Origin: Lachnospira multipara ATCC 19207
GTDB taxonomy: Bacteria > Bacillota > Clostridia > Lachnospirales > Lachnospiraceae
Length of the DNA stretch: 64,000 nucleotides
Direction: 5' to 3'
Assembly (NCBI RefSeq): GCF_000424105.1
Contig: NZ_AUJG01000010.1
Span: forward strand, 1-64,000
Both the position numbers and the translations under genes were made by a program. The notes beneath the pieces are model-generated. The model was given only the letters and a program-made list of their open reading frames with translations. It searched no databases and was not told the DNA's origin. Below, piece by piece: positions 1 to 8,283 of this stretch. How positions within the stretch are numbered: the stretch's first letter is position 1; every line of letters starts with the position of its first letter.

Positions 1-822
1 GTTGCAGAAGAGCCAGTAGCCGAGATGCCAGTAGAAGAAATGATGGCAGAATCAGTTGCAGAAGAATCTACAGCAGAAATGCCGGTTGAAGAGATGGTAG
101 CAGAGGCATTAGTTGAAGAGTCAGTAGCCGAAGCTCCTGTTGAAGAAACTGCTGCCAACGGAAATCCTGTTAAGTCACTAGTTGCTGAGATGCTTGAACT
201 CACAGAACAAGCTGAAAAAGCAACAATGGATAAGATTGAAGGTACAAAGTCAGTATTAGATAACATTTTAGATATTGAATCTGATGACATAGAAATCGTT
301 GATCCTAATGTTGATATTCTTGCAGAACTTGAAAATTCTAACTTTGAGTTAGCTGATGCAACTCCTCAAGTTGTGGAATTTGTAGATGATGGCGAGGGCG
401 CACAGAATGTAAGCAAAGTAATAGAAGAGCCAGCAGCTACAGAAGTAACTGAAACAGTAGCTGAAGAAACTCCTACAGAAATGCCGGTCATGGAAACACC
501 TTCATTACCAGAAGATGAGTTGCCAGAAATTGAGGTAGATGTCGATGGAATGGTGGATATGATGACACAAGAAGCCAAGCCTGATATTGATATTAGTATC
601 GACATGAGTGCTATGGATGAAGCCAATAAAGATAGACCAGTTTTTACAGATTATGAGAGCTATCTGGATGGTTTTGAAACACGACCAAGTTATGATGATT
701 ATGAAATCACAATAGATCAGGCTTATGCTGAAAAAGCAGTTCATCACAAGTTCATTCAGATAGATGAAAACTGGATTGCTTCTATTCAGCTTGAAGCAGG
801 AATTCTAGTGGAATTAGATTAG
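1..822 (+). CDS. Acidic Glu/Ala/Val repeat protein, 5' end missing
   Basis: The frame is open from the first base, so the start lies upstream and at least 273 residues are visible. The first 60 or so residues are degenerate repeats built on the words PVEEM and AEESV, rich in Glu, Ala and Val with almost no Lys or Arg. A less repetitive, strongly acidic middle follows, and then an Asp/Tyr-rich tail ending in a short segment (HHKFIQIDENWIASIQLEAG) that looks folded. No signal peptide or membrane helix is seen in this part. I do not recognise the family. The composition suggests a disordered, negatively charged linker or scaffold, but that is inference. A rho-independent terminator follows closely, so this ends its transcription unit. 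Confidence 0.75.
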   Translation, partial: VAEEPVAEMPVEEMMAESVAEESTAEMPVEEMVAEALVEESVAEAPVEETAANGNPVKSLVAEMLELTEQAEKATMDKIEGTKSVLDNILDIESDDIEIVDPNVDILAELENSNFELADATPQVVEFVDDGEGAQNVSKVIEEPAATEVTETVAEETPTEMPVMETPSLPEDELPEIEVDVDGMVDMMTQEAKPDIDISIDMSAMDEANKDRPVFTDYESYLDGFETRPSYDDYEITIDQAYAEKAVHHKFIQIDENWIASIQLEAGILVELD

Positions 823-856
823 AAACCTATTGTGTTGAAAATTGAATAATTGAGTA

Positions 857-904
857 AAAGTGCCTAGAAAGAAGAATAAGAAGCTTTTTAGGCACTCTTT
901 TTTA
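857..904 (+). terminator. Rho-independent terminator
   Basis: AGTGCCTA at 859-866 pairs with TAGGCACT at 889-896 and is followed by CTTTTTTT. It ends the acidic repeat gene. Confidence 0.8.
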
Positions 905-1482
905 TAGAAAACACAGGCATTACTTGAAATTCTTGAATAAAAATTTCACTAAAATTTCCGATTGTTGCGATTATAGCCACAAGATGTTAGTGAAGAAGGA
1001 AGTTGATTTCTGAAATCTTGTGCTTTTATTTTTGATATCCGGTGTTTACAGCCAAAATCAATAGCTAGAAATTTTTTTGAGAGCTTCACAGTGAGAGAAA
1101 TTTGTGCTTGTTTTTCATGGTTTCTTTTAGGAAAGTCAAAAAGCCCGAAAAGTAGCCTTATAATTTCTTGGTATAAGCCGGAAGAGCAGTGGCTAAAAGA
1201 AGGAAAGCAAAAGCCAAAAGGCACAAGAGCAAGTCCCTACCGCCGTAAATCTTCCGTGAGAGGGAAAGAAATCAAAATTTAAAGAAGAGAGGCCGGAAGA
1301 GCAGTGGCTAAAAGAAGGGAAGCAAAAGCCAAAAGGCACAAGAGCAAGTTCCTACCGCCGTAAATTTCCCGTGAGAGGGAAAGAAATCAAAATATGAAAT
1401 CAAAATATGAAATCAATAAAACTCAAAGCTAATCAGCAATAGTCACAATTATTAAATGATAAAGAACAATCATAAAATCTTC
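905..1482. other. Gene-free intergenic region with hairpins and a tandem duplication
   Basis: No convincing gene is seen here. Short open frames on both strands lack a ribosome binding site and recognisable content. An 8-bp stem, CACAAGAT at 978-985 with ATCTTGTG at 1015-1022, is followed by CTTTTATTTTT and looks like a second terminator or the 3' end of a small RNA. A tandem duplication (1177-1393) and a 13-bp AT-rich direct repeat (unit AAATCAAAATATG at 1384-1396 and 1397-1409, with a partial third) fill the rest. Confidence 0.6.
1177..1393. repeat. 102-bp tandem duplication, period 115 bp
   Basis: Copy 1 spans 1177-1278 and copy 2 spans 1292-1393; they differ at about four positions. Both begin GCCGGAAGAGCAGTGG. 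Both end with a small hairpin around GTGAGA; in copy 2 it is TTTCCC-GTGAGA-GGGAAA. A 13-nt A/G-rich spacer separates the copies. Neither copy encodes a plausible protein. Confidence 0.85.
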
Positions 1483-1511
1483 TTGCTTTTTTATATGAAA
1501 ATGGTTACTAT
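1483..1511 (+). promoter_or_regulatory. Candidate sigma-A promoter of the folate operon
   Basis: TTGCTT (1483-1488), a 17-nt spacer and TACTAT (1506-1511) precede the riboswitch, giving a start near 1518. Both boxes are imperfect. Confidence 0.45.
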
Positions 1512-1572
1512 ATGTTCGTATATATCAGTACTAAAAAGCCTGTATTTTAAGACGATTTAGTACTAACAATAT

Positions 1573-1726
1573 GCAGAGTAGATTTTGAAGCGTTAAGTGC
1601 TATGTGAACAGGGAGTTGTCACTTAGACGAAAAGAGTATCTTGCGGTTTCAAAGTCGCATCCCGCTGCTACATACCGAGAGTTTTACCTCCCTATGTAGT
1701 TGAGGAATTACATAAGGAGGTTTTTT
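1573..1726 (+). promoter_or_regulatory. Tetrahydrofolate (THF) riboswitch with SD-sequestering platform
   Basis: The aptamer runs from about 1573 to 1670. Conserved THF-riboswitch blocks appear in order: GCAGAGTAG, GCGTTAAGTG, GGGAGTTG, ACGAA, GCGGT and GCATCCCGCTGC. P1 is GCAG (1573-1576) with CTGC (1665-1668). Downstream, ACCTCC plus CTATGTAG (1686-1699) can pair almost perfectly with 1708-1721, which includes the folC Shine-Dalgarno AAGGAGG. An alternative helix, CTACATA (1668-1674) with TATGTAG (1693-1699), would release it and shares C1668 with P1. This fits a translational OFF switch: bound folate stabilises P1 and frees the sequestering arm. Aptamer identity is by motif; the switching mechanism is inferred. 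Confidence 0.93.
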
Positions 1727-3025
1727 ATGCCAATGAATTACGAGGAAGCTATTGCGTATCTTAAGGAGACTAATAGCTATGGCATGGTGCTTGGGCTTGA
1801 GAGAATTACTAATTTATTACACTATGTTGGAAACCCTCATAAGAAGTTGAAGTTTGTTCACGTTGCAGGAACGAATGGCAAAGGCTCTACGGTAGCATTC
1901 TTATCTAGCATTCTTAAGGCGTCATCCTTAAGAGTGGGAGTCTATTCATCCCCTGCGTTACTTGATTACAATGAAATTATAAAAGTGAACAATGAAAGTA
2001 TTTCAAAAGCTGATTTAGCACAGCTAACAACAGTTTTAAAAGCTGCTTGCGATCAAATGGTAAAAGATGGTTTAGGCCATCCAACAGAATTTGAAATTAC
2101 TACAGCTATGAGTTTTCTATACTTCTTATCTCAGGATTGCGATATATGTATCTTAGAGGTAGGCCTTGGCGGATTACTTGATTCTACTAATGTTATTGAA
2201 AGCTGCGAACTTGCTATTCTCACATCTATTAGTTTCGACCACGTTAGAGTTTTAGGCAACACATTAACAGAAATTGCATTACATAAATGCGGAATCATTA
2301 AGGAAGGTATCGACGTCTTAACCTGTGATCAGGAAGACGAGGTAATGGATGTTATTGAAGAAAGTGCTAGGAATAAGAAGGCAAGACTTCATAACTCAGA
2401 ATTACCAGTAGGAATGAAGGCTGATTGTATAAGTCTTGATGGACAGACTTTTACTATGAATGGAATTGGCACTTTAAAAATCAATTTAGCAGGAGATTAT
2501 CAAATCTATAATGCAGCATTAGCCGTGACTGCTGCCCACATTTTAAAGAATAAGGGCTATAAGTCGATTACAGCAGAAACTGTAAGGCAAGGTTTAATTG
2601 AGTGCAGATGGCCATGTAGATTTGAATGCATAAATAAAGAACCTATTGTCATTGTTGATGGTGGACATAATGCAAAGGGAATTGATGTTTTAGTCTCAAG
2701 TCTCTATAAACATTTTAAAGACAAGAAATTGATCTTTATTATGGGTGTTATGGCAGACAAGGATTATCAGTATATGATAAATAAGATTTCAAAATTGGCC
2801 AAAGAAATAATATGTGTAACAGCACCAAATAAGAGAGCGCTATCTGCTAGTGATTTAAGCAAGTTTATTAGTGAAAATTACGGCATAAAGACGGAAGTTG
2901 CAGAAAGCCTAAAAGAGGCTGCAAGCTTAAGTCTTAAGAAGGCAGAGAAAAACGATGTTATAGTAGCATTTGGTTCTCTTTATTATGTTGGTTTAATAAA
3001 AGAAGAATTTTTAGGTATTTTTTAA
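1727..3025 (+). CDS. folC: Folylpolyglutamate synthase / dihydrofolate synthase
   Basis: This is a 432-residue ATP-dependent ligase of the FolC/Mur family, adding glutamate to folates and probably also to dihydropteroate. The P-loop GTNGKGS is at residues 48-54, the Mur-ligase metal and substrate region ILEVGLGGLLDSTN near 148-161, the SFDHV motif follows near 172, and VDGGHN is in the C-terminal domain. The ATG at 1727 is chosen because AAGGAGG sits 6 nt upstream and the SD hairpin of the riboswitch ends there; a TTG 27 nt further upstream has no SD. It is first in the folate operon, so it is directly exposed to riboswitch control. Length is normal for the family. Confidence 0.95.
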   Translation: MPMNYEEAIAYLKETNSYGMVLGLERITNLLHYVGNPHKKLKFVHVAGTNGKGSTVAFLSSILKASSLRVGVYSSPALLDYNEIIKVNNESISKADLAQLTTVLKAACDQMVKDGLGHPTEFEITTAMSFLYFLSQDCDICILEVGLGGLLDSTNVIESCELAILTSISFDHVRVLGNTLTEIALHKCGIIKEGIDVLTCDQEDEVMDVIEESARNKKARLHNSELPVGMKADCISLDGQTFTMNGIGTLKINLAGDYQIYNAALAVTAAHILKNKGYKSITAETVRQGLIECRWPCRFECINKEPIVIVDGGHNAKGIDVLVSSLYKHFKDKKLIFIMGVMADKDYQYMINKISKLAKEIICVTAPNKRALSASDLSKFISENYGIKTEVAESLKEAASLSLKKAEKNDVIVAFGSLYYVGLIKEEFLGIF

Positions 3026-3067
3026 TATCTAGAAAATGTATTTTTTAAGGAAGGTTAGGTGTGAGAA

Positions 3068-3619
3068 ATGTTTGATGATGAGAAAATAAAGGAAGGCGTA
3101 AGACTTATACTTGAAGGAATTGGTGAAGATGTTAATCGCGAAGGCTTACTTGAAACTCCCGACAGAGTAGCTAAAATGTACCATGAACTTGCTGCGGGGT
3201 ATAGTGATGACGCTAAGGAGCATTTATCAAAGAGATTCCATGTAGATAATTCAGATATCGTAATGGAGAAGGATATTTATTTCTATTCTTTATGTGAACA
3301 TCATATGTTACCTTTCTATGGAAAAGCAGCTATTGCTTATATTCCTAACGGAGAGGTAGTTGGATTAAGTAAAATTGCTAGAACAGTTGAAGTTTATGCA
3401 AGACGTTTACAGATTCAGGAACAATTAACAAATCAGATTGCTGATGCATTTATGAAGGAATTAAACTGCAAGGGCGTTATGGTTCATATTGAAGCTGAGC
3501 ATATGTGTATGACAATGCGTGGCATTAAGAAGCCAGGCTCAAAGACAGTTACAGTTGTAAAGCGTGGGGCATTTGAGGACGAAAAGTTAGAAAATACATT
3601 TTACAGAATGTTAGGTTAA
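3068..3619 (+). CDS. folE: GTP cyclohydrolase I
   Basis: The product converts GTP to 7,8-dihydroneopterin triphosphate, the first step of pterin synthesis. The 183-residue protein has the zinc ligands Cys76 and His79 in CEHHM and Cys147 in the HMCMTMRG segment, and the conserved GLSKIAR stretch at 99-105. Length matches single-domain FolE. It lies 42 bp after folC and 1 bp before the HD-domain gene, so it is part of the folate operon. Nothing is missing from the active site as far as can be seen. Confidence 0.96.
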   Translation: MFDDEKIKEGVRLILEGIGEDVNREGLLETPDRVAKMYHELAAGYSDDAKEHLSKRFHVDNSDIVMEKDIYFYSLCEHHMLPFYGKAAIAYIPNGEVVGLSKIARTVEVYARRLQIQEQLTNQIADAFMKELNCKGVMVHIEAEHMCMTMRGIKKPGSKTVTVVKRGAFEDEKLENTFYRMLG

Positions 3620-3620
3620 T

Positions 3621-4103
3621 ATGGAGAGAGTGAATAGAATTTTGGCAAATGAGACATTTAAAGAGAATATGTTACATTTGCAAAGGCTTGAAAAAGATAG
3701 ACAATACTGTAGGCATGGCATTGACCACTTGTTAGATGTGGCAAGGCTTGCCTACATTGAGGACTTAGAAAAAGGGCTGGCAATAGAGAAGGAGATAATC
3801 TATGGAACAGCCCTTCTTCACGATTTGGGAAGAGTTTTAGAATATACTAAGCAAATCCCACATAATGAGGCTAGTGTGCAGTTAGCAAAGGAAATATTGC
3901 CTGAATGCGGTTTTAATAATGAGGAAGTTAAGCGCATTTGCGGGGCAATTGCTGCGCATAGAGACGAAAAGGGTATGTTAGATGATGGACTTGCGGGGCT
4001 TCTTTATAGGGCAGATAAGAAATCTAGAACCTGTTTTGATTGTCTTGCCACAAAGACTTGTAAATGGAGCGAGGAGAAGAAGAATCATCTAATAGTTGAC
4101 TAG
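3621..4103 (+). CDS. HD-domain metal-dependent phosphohydrolase in the folate operon
   Basis: This 160-residue protein has the HD-superfamily pattern: His32, His67-Asp68 in ALLHDLGR, His113 and Asp132. A C-terminal Cys138-x2-Cys141 and Cys147-Lys-Trp follow. HD proteins cleave phosphate esters using a metal pair. It starts 1 bp after folE and overlaps the region just before folP, so it is tightly co-expressed with pterin genes. The pathway needs an enzyme to remove pyrophosphate from dihydroneopterin triphosphate, and no Nudix FolQ is present here. The HD protein could fill that gap; this is inference from position and chemistry only. A general nucleotide or housekeeping phosphatase is the alternative. 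Confidence 0.85.
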   Translation: MERVNRILANETFKENMLHLQRLEKDRQYCRHGIDHLLDVARLAYIEDLEKGLAIEKEIIYGTALLHDLGRVLEYTKQIPHNEASVQLAKEILPECGFNNEEVKRICGAIAAHRDEKGMLDDGLAGLLYRADKKSRTCFDCLATKTCKWSEEKKNHLIVD

Positions 4104-4116
4104 ATTAGGAGGCAAC

Positions 4117-4926
4117 ATGTTAATAGGAAATAAGGAATTTGATTTTGAAAATGAAGCTTACATCATGGGAATTTTAAACGTGACACCGGATTCTTTTAGC
4201 GATGGCGGTAAGTGGAATACTTTAGAAAATGCAGTAGCCCACGCAAAGGATATGATTGAGGAAGGTGCTGCAATCATTGATGTAGGTGGTGAATCCACAA
4301 GACCTGGATACACAGTTATTAGTAATGAAGAGGAAATAAACCGAGTAGTTCCTGTGATTAAGGCTATTAAGGAAAAGTTTGACGTAGCAGTTTCCATTGA
4401 TAGCTATAAGTCAGAAGTAGTTGAGGCTGCAATTAAGGCAGGAGCTGATTTGGTTAATGATATATGGGGCCTTAAAAAGGATCCTAAGATGGCAGCAGTT
4501 GTGGCTAAGTATAATAAGCCGGTTTGCCTTATGCATAACAGAGAAGAAGCTAAATATGATAATTTCTTTGAAGACTATCTAAACGATATGAAGCAGTCTA
4601 TTGATATCGCTCTAAAGGCAGGTATAAGTAAGGAAAATATTATGCTTGACCCGGGAGTTGGCTTTGCAAAGTCCCTTGAGCAAAACCTTGAGGTAACTAA
4701 TAAGTTAGAGGCTTTAAAGGAACTAGGCTATCCTGTTTTACTTGCTACATCAAGAAAATCAATGATTGGCCTAACTCTTAACTTAGATAAGGATCAAAGA
4801 CTTGAGGGTACAATAGCTACAACAGTAATTGGTGCTATGAAGGGAGCTAGAATTTTTAGAGTCCATGATGTTAAGGATAATAAAAGAGCTCTCGATATGA
4901 CAATGGCAATAGAAAGGTGCAAATAA
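4117..4926 (+). CDS. folP: Dihydropteroate synthase
   Basis: The 269-residue TIM-barrel enzyme joins p-aminobenzoate to hydroxymethyl-dihydropterin pyrophosphate and is the sulfonamide target. NVTPDSFSDGG at 21-31 and GGESTRPG at 57-64 are the two classical pterin- and pABA-site loops; DPGVGFAKS and SRKSMIG are in the second half. The ATG at 4117 is preferred because AGGAGG ends 4 nt before it; the upstream in-frame codon at 4096 overlaps the HD gene and lacks an SD. The loops look wild type. Confidence 0.95.
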   Translation: MLIGNKEFDFENEAYIMGILNVTPDSFSDGGKWNTLENAVAHAKDMIEEGAAIIDVGGESTRPGYTVISNEEEINRVVPVIKAIKEKFDVAVSIDSYKSEVVEAAIKAGADLVNDIWGLKKDPKMAAVVAKYNKPVCLMHNREEAKYDNFFEDYLNDMKQSIDIALKAGISKENIMLDPGVGFAKSLEQNLEVTNKLEALKELGYPVLLATSRKSMIGLTLNLDKDQRLEGTIATTVIGAMKGARIFRVHDVKDNKRALDMTMAIERCK

Positions 4927-4927
4927 T

Positions 4928-5785
4928 ATGGATTTAAACAGTCTAGACAAGATAAATATAGAAGGTTTAGAAGTATTTGCAAAACATGGAGTCTTTAAGG
5001 AAGAGCAGTTCCTTGGACAAAAGTTTGTGGTAAATGCCACTCTTTACACAAATACTAGAAAAGCCGGCCTTAGTGATGATTTAACAGCATCCATAGACTA
5101 TGGCATGATAAGTAAGAAGATAGTAGAGTTTATGCAGGAGAACACATTTGAGTTAATTGAAACTGTGGCTGAAAAACTTGCTCAAAAGCTTCTTATGGAA
5201 ACTGAACGCTTAGAAGGAATTACATTAGAGATTCAAAAACCTTGGGCACCAGTTTTACTTCCATTAAAAAATGTGTCAGTTAAAATTACAAGAAGTTGGC
5301 ATGAGGCCTACATTGCGTTAGGTTCTAATATGGGTGACAAGAAAAAATATCTTGACGAGGCTATTAATTCGTTAGATAATCTAGATTATGTACGTGTGGA
5401 AAATGTATCAGATTTCATAGAAACGTTACCATACGGTGGCGTTAGTCAAGACGATTTTCTAAACGGATGTGCAGCAATAAAGACTTTATATACACCGATG
5501 GAGTTATTAGATTGTCTACATCGACTTGAAAACGAGGCAGGAAGAGAAAGAAAAATACACTGGGGTCCAAGAACCCTTGATTTAGATATAATTTTTTATG
5601 ACGACTTAGTTATGAGTACTAAGGAACTAATTATACCGCATGTGCAAATGCATTTAAGAGATTTTGTTTTGGTTCCGTTGGCTCAGATTGCACCTTGGGT
5701 ACGACATCCAATTTTTGGTACAACCGTTGCAGAGCTTCTTGAGGCAAATAAAAAAGATTATATCAAAGACAAACAATTTATTTAA
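4928..5785 (+). CDS. folBK: Dihydroneopterin aldolase / HPPK fusion
   Basis: Two enzymes are fused in 285 residues. Residues 1 to about 122 are dihydroneopterin aldolase (KHGVFKEEQ near 19-27, catalytic Lys in QKPWAP at 103-108). From about residue 127 the sequence is hydroxymethyldihydropterin pyrophosphokinase (ALGSNMGD at 130-137, GPRTLDLDI at 213-221). The fusion would channel dihydroneopterin to the pyrophosphorylated substrate of FolP, encoded 1 bp upstream. FolB-FolK fusions are known in several Firmicutes. No frameshift is seen at the junction. Confidence 0.95.
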   Translation: MDLNSLDKINIEGLEVFAKHGVFKEEQFLGQKFVVNATLYTNTRKAGLSDDLTASIDYGMISKKIVEFMQENTFELIETVAEKLAQKLLMETERLEGITLEIQKPWAPVLLPLKNVSVKITRSWHEAYIALGSNMGDKKKYLDEAINSLDNLDYVRVENVSDFIETLPYGGVSQDDFLNGCAAIKTLYTPMELLDCLHRLENEAGRERKIHWGPRTLDLDIIFYDDLVMSTKELIIPHVQMHLRDFVLVPLAQIAPWVRHPIFGTTVAELLEANKKDYIKDKQFI

Positions 5786-5808
5786 ATCGAAGATTGGAGA
5801 CTTTTATT

Positions 5809-7728
5809 ATGGCAGATAATAAGGAATTTAAGCCGTATATCGCGGCTGACCAGGTTATGCCAGAAGTAACACCAACATCAATTATTTTAGGTATTTTATT
5901 AGCTGTTGTTTTTGGTGCAGCTAATGCATATTTAGGACTTAGAGTAGGTATGACTGTTTCAGCATCAATCCCAGCTGCAGTTATTTCTATGGGTGTTATT
6001 AGAATGATCCTTAAAAAGGATTCTATTCTTGAGAATAACTTGGTTCAAACAATTGGTTCCGCTGGTGAATCAGTTGCTGCAGGTGCTATTTTTACATTAC
6101 CTGCAATCTTTATGTGGATCGAAGAAGGATATGATGTAACACTTTCAGTAGTTGCTATCGCTGTTGTTTCAATTAGTGGTGGTTTACTTGGCGTTTTATT
6201 TATGATTCCTCTTCGTAAGGCATTAATCGTTAAGGAACATGGTAGTTTACCTTACCCAGAGGGAACTGCTTGTGCCGAAGTATTAATCGCAGGAGAAAAG
6301 GGCGGTAACGCTGCAACTACAGTATTTGCAGGTTTAGGTATCGCTTCAGTATTTAAGTTTTTAACTGATGGATTAAAGCTATTCCCAAGCGAAATCTCAT
6401 ACAGTTTTAAGAGCTATAAGGGTTCTGGTATTGGCGCAGATACTCTTCCGGCATTACTTGGTGTTGGTTACATTTGCGGCGCTCAGATCTCAGCTTATAT
6501 GTTAGCCGGTGGTGTACTTGCTTGGCTTGTAATTATGCCACTTATCGTAGCATTTGGTGCAGACGCTACAATTTTCCCAGCAGAAGTTGCTATCTCTCAG
6601 ATGTCAGTTGATGAAATCTGGAGTTCATACGTTAGATATATTGGTGCAGGTGCCGTAGCTGCAGGTGGTATCATTTCCCTTGTTAAGTCACTTCCACTAA
6701 TTATCAGAACATTTAGTGAGAATATTAAGTCACTCAAGAATTCAGACAACACAGTATCAACACTTAGAACAGATAAGGACTTAAGCATCAAGACAATCCT
6801 TTTAATCGCTCTTATTTGCTTAGTTGTATTAGTTGCTGTTCCTTCAGTACATATTAATGTTTTCACAGCTATCCTTATTGTGGTATTTGGTTTCTTCTTT
6901 GCTACTGTTTCATCAAGAATGGTAGGTTTAGTTGGTAGCTCAAATAACCCAGTTTCAGGTATGGCTATTGCTACACTAATCATTACAACTGTTATTTTAA
7001 AGGCTACAGGTAACGACGGTGGCCTTGGTATGACAACAGCTATTATGATTGGTACTGTAATTTGTATCATTGCAGCTATTGCAGGTGATACATCACAGGA
7101 TTTAAAGACAGGTTATATTATTGGTTCAACACCTAGAAATCAGCAGATCGGTGAAGTTATTGGTGTAATCGCTGCAGGTCTTGCAATGACAGGTGTTATG
7201 GTTTTACTTAATAACGCATGGGGCTTTGGTACAAATCAGCTCCCAGCTCCACAGGCTACTTTAATGAAGCTTGTAGTTGAAGGCGTTATGGGTGGCGACT
7301 TACCATGGAATCTTGTATTTATCGGTGTATTTATTGCAGTTGTAATTGAATTATTAAGTATTCCAGTACTTCCAGTTGCTATCGGTTTATACTTACCAAT
7401 TTACCTTTCAGTACCTATTATGATTGGTGGTCTTATTAGATACTGGTTTGATCATAAGAAGTATAAAGATGATAGCGATAAGGAAAGTGTTACAACAGCG
7501 GGTATCCTCTTCTCTTCAGGCTTAATAGCTGGTGAAGGTTTAATTGGTATTTTACTTGCTGTGTTTGCTGTAATTTCAGTAGGTGGCGGAAAGTCTTTTG
7601 CTGATGTAATTGATTTAACAGCTCATGGCATTGACCTTGGTGCTATCGGAAGTATTGTATTCTTTGCTATTTTAATTCTTTGCTTACTCAAGTTCTCAAT
7701 TTGGGATAAGAAAAACTATAAGAAGTAA
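5809..7728 (+). CDS. OPT-family oligopeptide transporter
   Basis: This is a 639-residue polytopic membrane protein with about 14 or more hydrophobic segments spread along its length. The N-terminal block with AANAYLGLRVGMTVSASIPA and the PYPEGTACAEVL motif are characteristic of the OPT/YSL family, which imports oligopeptides or metal chelates by proton coupling. A hydrophilic loop lies near residues 305-325. The ATG at 5809 is chosen because ATTGGAGA precedes it at suitable spacing and the next upstream start overlaps the folBK stop region. It lies 23 bp after folBK, so it may be transcribed with the folate operon, and a strong terminator follows. The substrate is unknown. Confidence 0.9.
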   Translation: MADNKEFKPYIAADQVMPEVTPTSIILGILLAVVFGAANAYLGLRVGMTVSASIPAAVISMGVIRMILKKDSILENNLVQTIGSAGESVAAGAIFTLPAIFMWIEEGYDVTLSVVAIAVVSISGGLLGVLFMIPLRKALIVKEHGSLPYPEGTACAEVLIAGEKGGNAATTVFAGLGIASVFKFLTDGLKLFPSEISYSFKSYKGSGIGADTLPALLGVGYICGAQISAYMLAGGVLAWLVIMPLIVAFGADATIFPAEVAISQMSVDEIWSSYVRYIGAGAVAAGGIISLVKSLPLIIRTFSENIKSLKNSDNTVSTLRTDKDLSIKTILLIALICLVVLVAVPSVHINVFTAILIVVFGFFFATVSSRMVGLVGSSNNPVSGMAIATLIITTVILKATGNDGGLGMTTAIMIGTVICIIAAIAGDTSQDLKTGYIIGSTPRNQQIGEVIGVIAAGLAMTGVMVLLNNAWGFGTNQLPAPQATLMKLVVEGVMGGDLPWNLVFIGVFIAVVIELLSIPVLPVAIGLYLPIYLSVPIMIGGLIRYWFDHKKYKDDSDKESVTTAGILFSSGLIAGEGLIGILLAVFAVISVGGGKSFADVIDLTAHGIDLGAIGSIVFFAILILCLLKFSIWDKKNYKK

Positions 7729-7763
7729 TCGGTAAAGATACTAAGTTTATAATACTTAATTTT

Positions 7764-7797
7764 CCCTCTCTATCTAAGGATAGAGGGGGATTTTTTT
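7764..7797 (+). terminator. Rho-independent terminator after the folate/OPT unit
   Basis: CCCTCTCTATC (7764-7774) pairs with GATAGAGGGGG (7779-7789), followed by ATTTTTTT. Confidence 0.92.
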
Positions 7798-7894
7798 ACC
7801 TTGACGGTTCATTATTTATTATGTCACAATAGATAAAGTGACTAGTAAAACAATCGATGCTTTTACAAATAAAAGAAAGTGGTGAAATTTTAAG

Positions 7895-8251
7895 ATGGCT
7901 AAGAAAAAAGCTAAGGATAAAAAGAAAAATTATCTAGACAATATCCCTTATATTCCAGAGGATAGACAGTGGGAAGTTAAGGGTAAGATTGTCTATGTAA
8001 CACAGATAAATTCAGGCTTCTACAATAAGATTGCCCAGAAACTTTTTAAGACTCCAAAGACAAGTCAGATTAAGCTAGAGGGACTTGGAAGTTTTATATG
8101 GCAACAGATTGACGGGAAGAGAAGCATTTACGATATAGGAATTCTTGTGGCAGATAAGTATGCAGATAAGGCAGAGCCTTTATATGAAAGATTGTCACAG
8201 TATATGAAGACACTTGAGAATCTAAGCTTTATTAAGTTTAAGGAAAATTAA
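7895..8251 (+). CDS. PqqD-family protein
   Basis: The 118-residue protein has a lysine-rich N-terminus and then a PqqD/RRE-like fold: a beta-rich segment (WEVKGKIVYVTQINSGFYNKIAQ) followed by helices with LEGLGSFIWQQIDGKRSIYDIGILV near 68-92. PqqD-like proteins chaperone peptide substrates to radical SAM enzymes, or occur as a domain in RiPP systems. No radical SAM enzyme or precursor peptide is adjacent; the next gene, 32 bp on, is a polygalacturonase. Many Lachnospiraceae carry stand-alone proteins of this sort with unknown roles. The family call is fairly safe and the function is open. Confidence 0.75.
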   Translation: MAKKKAKDKKKNYLDNIPYIPEDRQWEVKGKIVYVTQINSGFYNKIAQKLFKTPKTSQIKLEGLGSFIWQQIDGKRSIYDIGILVADKYADKAEPLYERLSQYMKTLENLSFIKFKEN

Positions 8252-8283
8252 AAATAAAAGGAAATTAAAGAGGTAGGGAATTT

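Noticed and set aside
949-1282. Overlapping open frames on both strands (91 and 63 residues)
   Set aside because: No SD, no recognisable domain, and they cover the tandem duplication; more likely chance frames in noncoding DNA.
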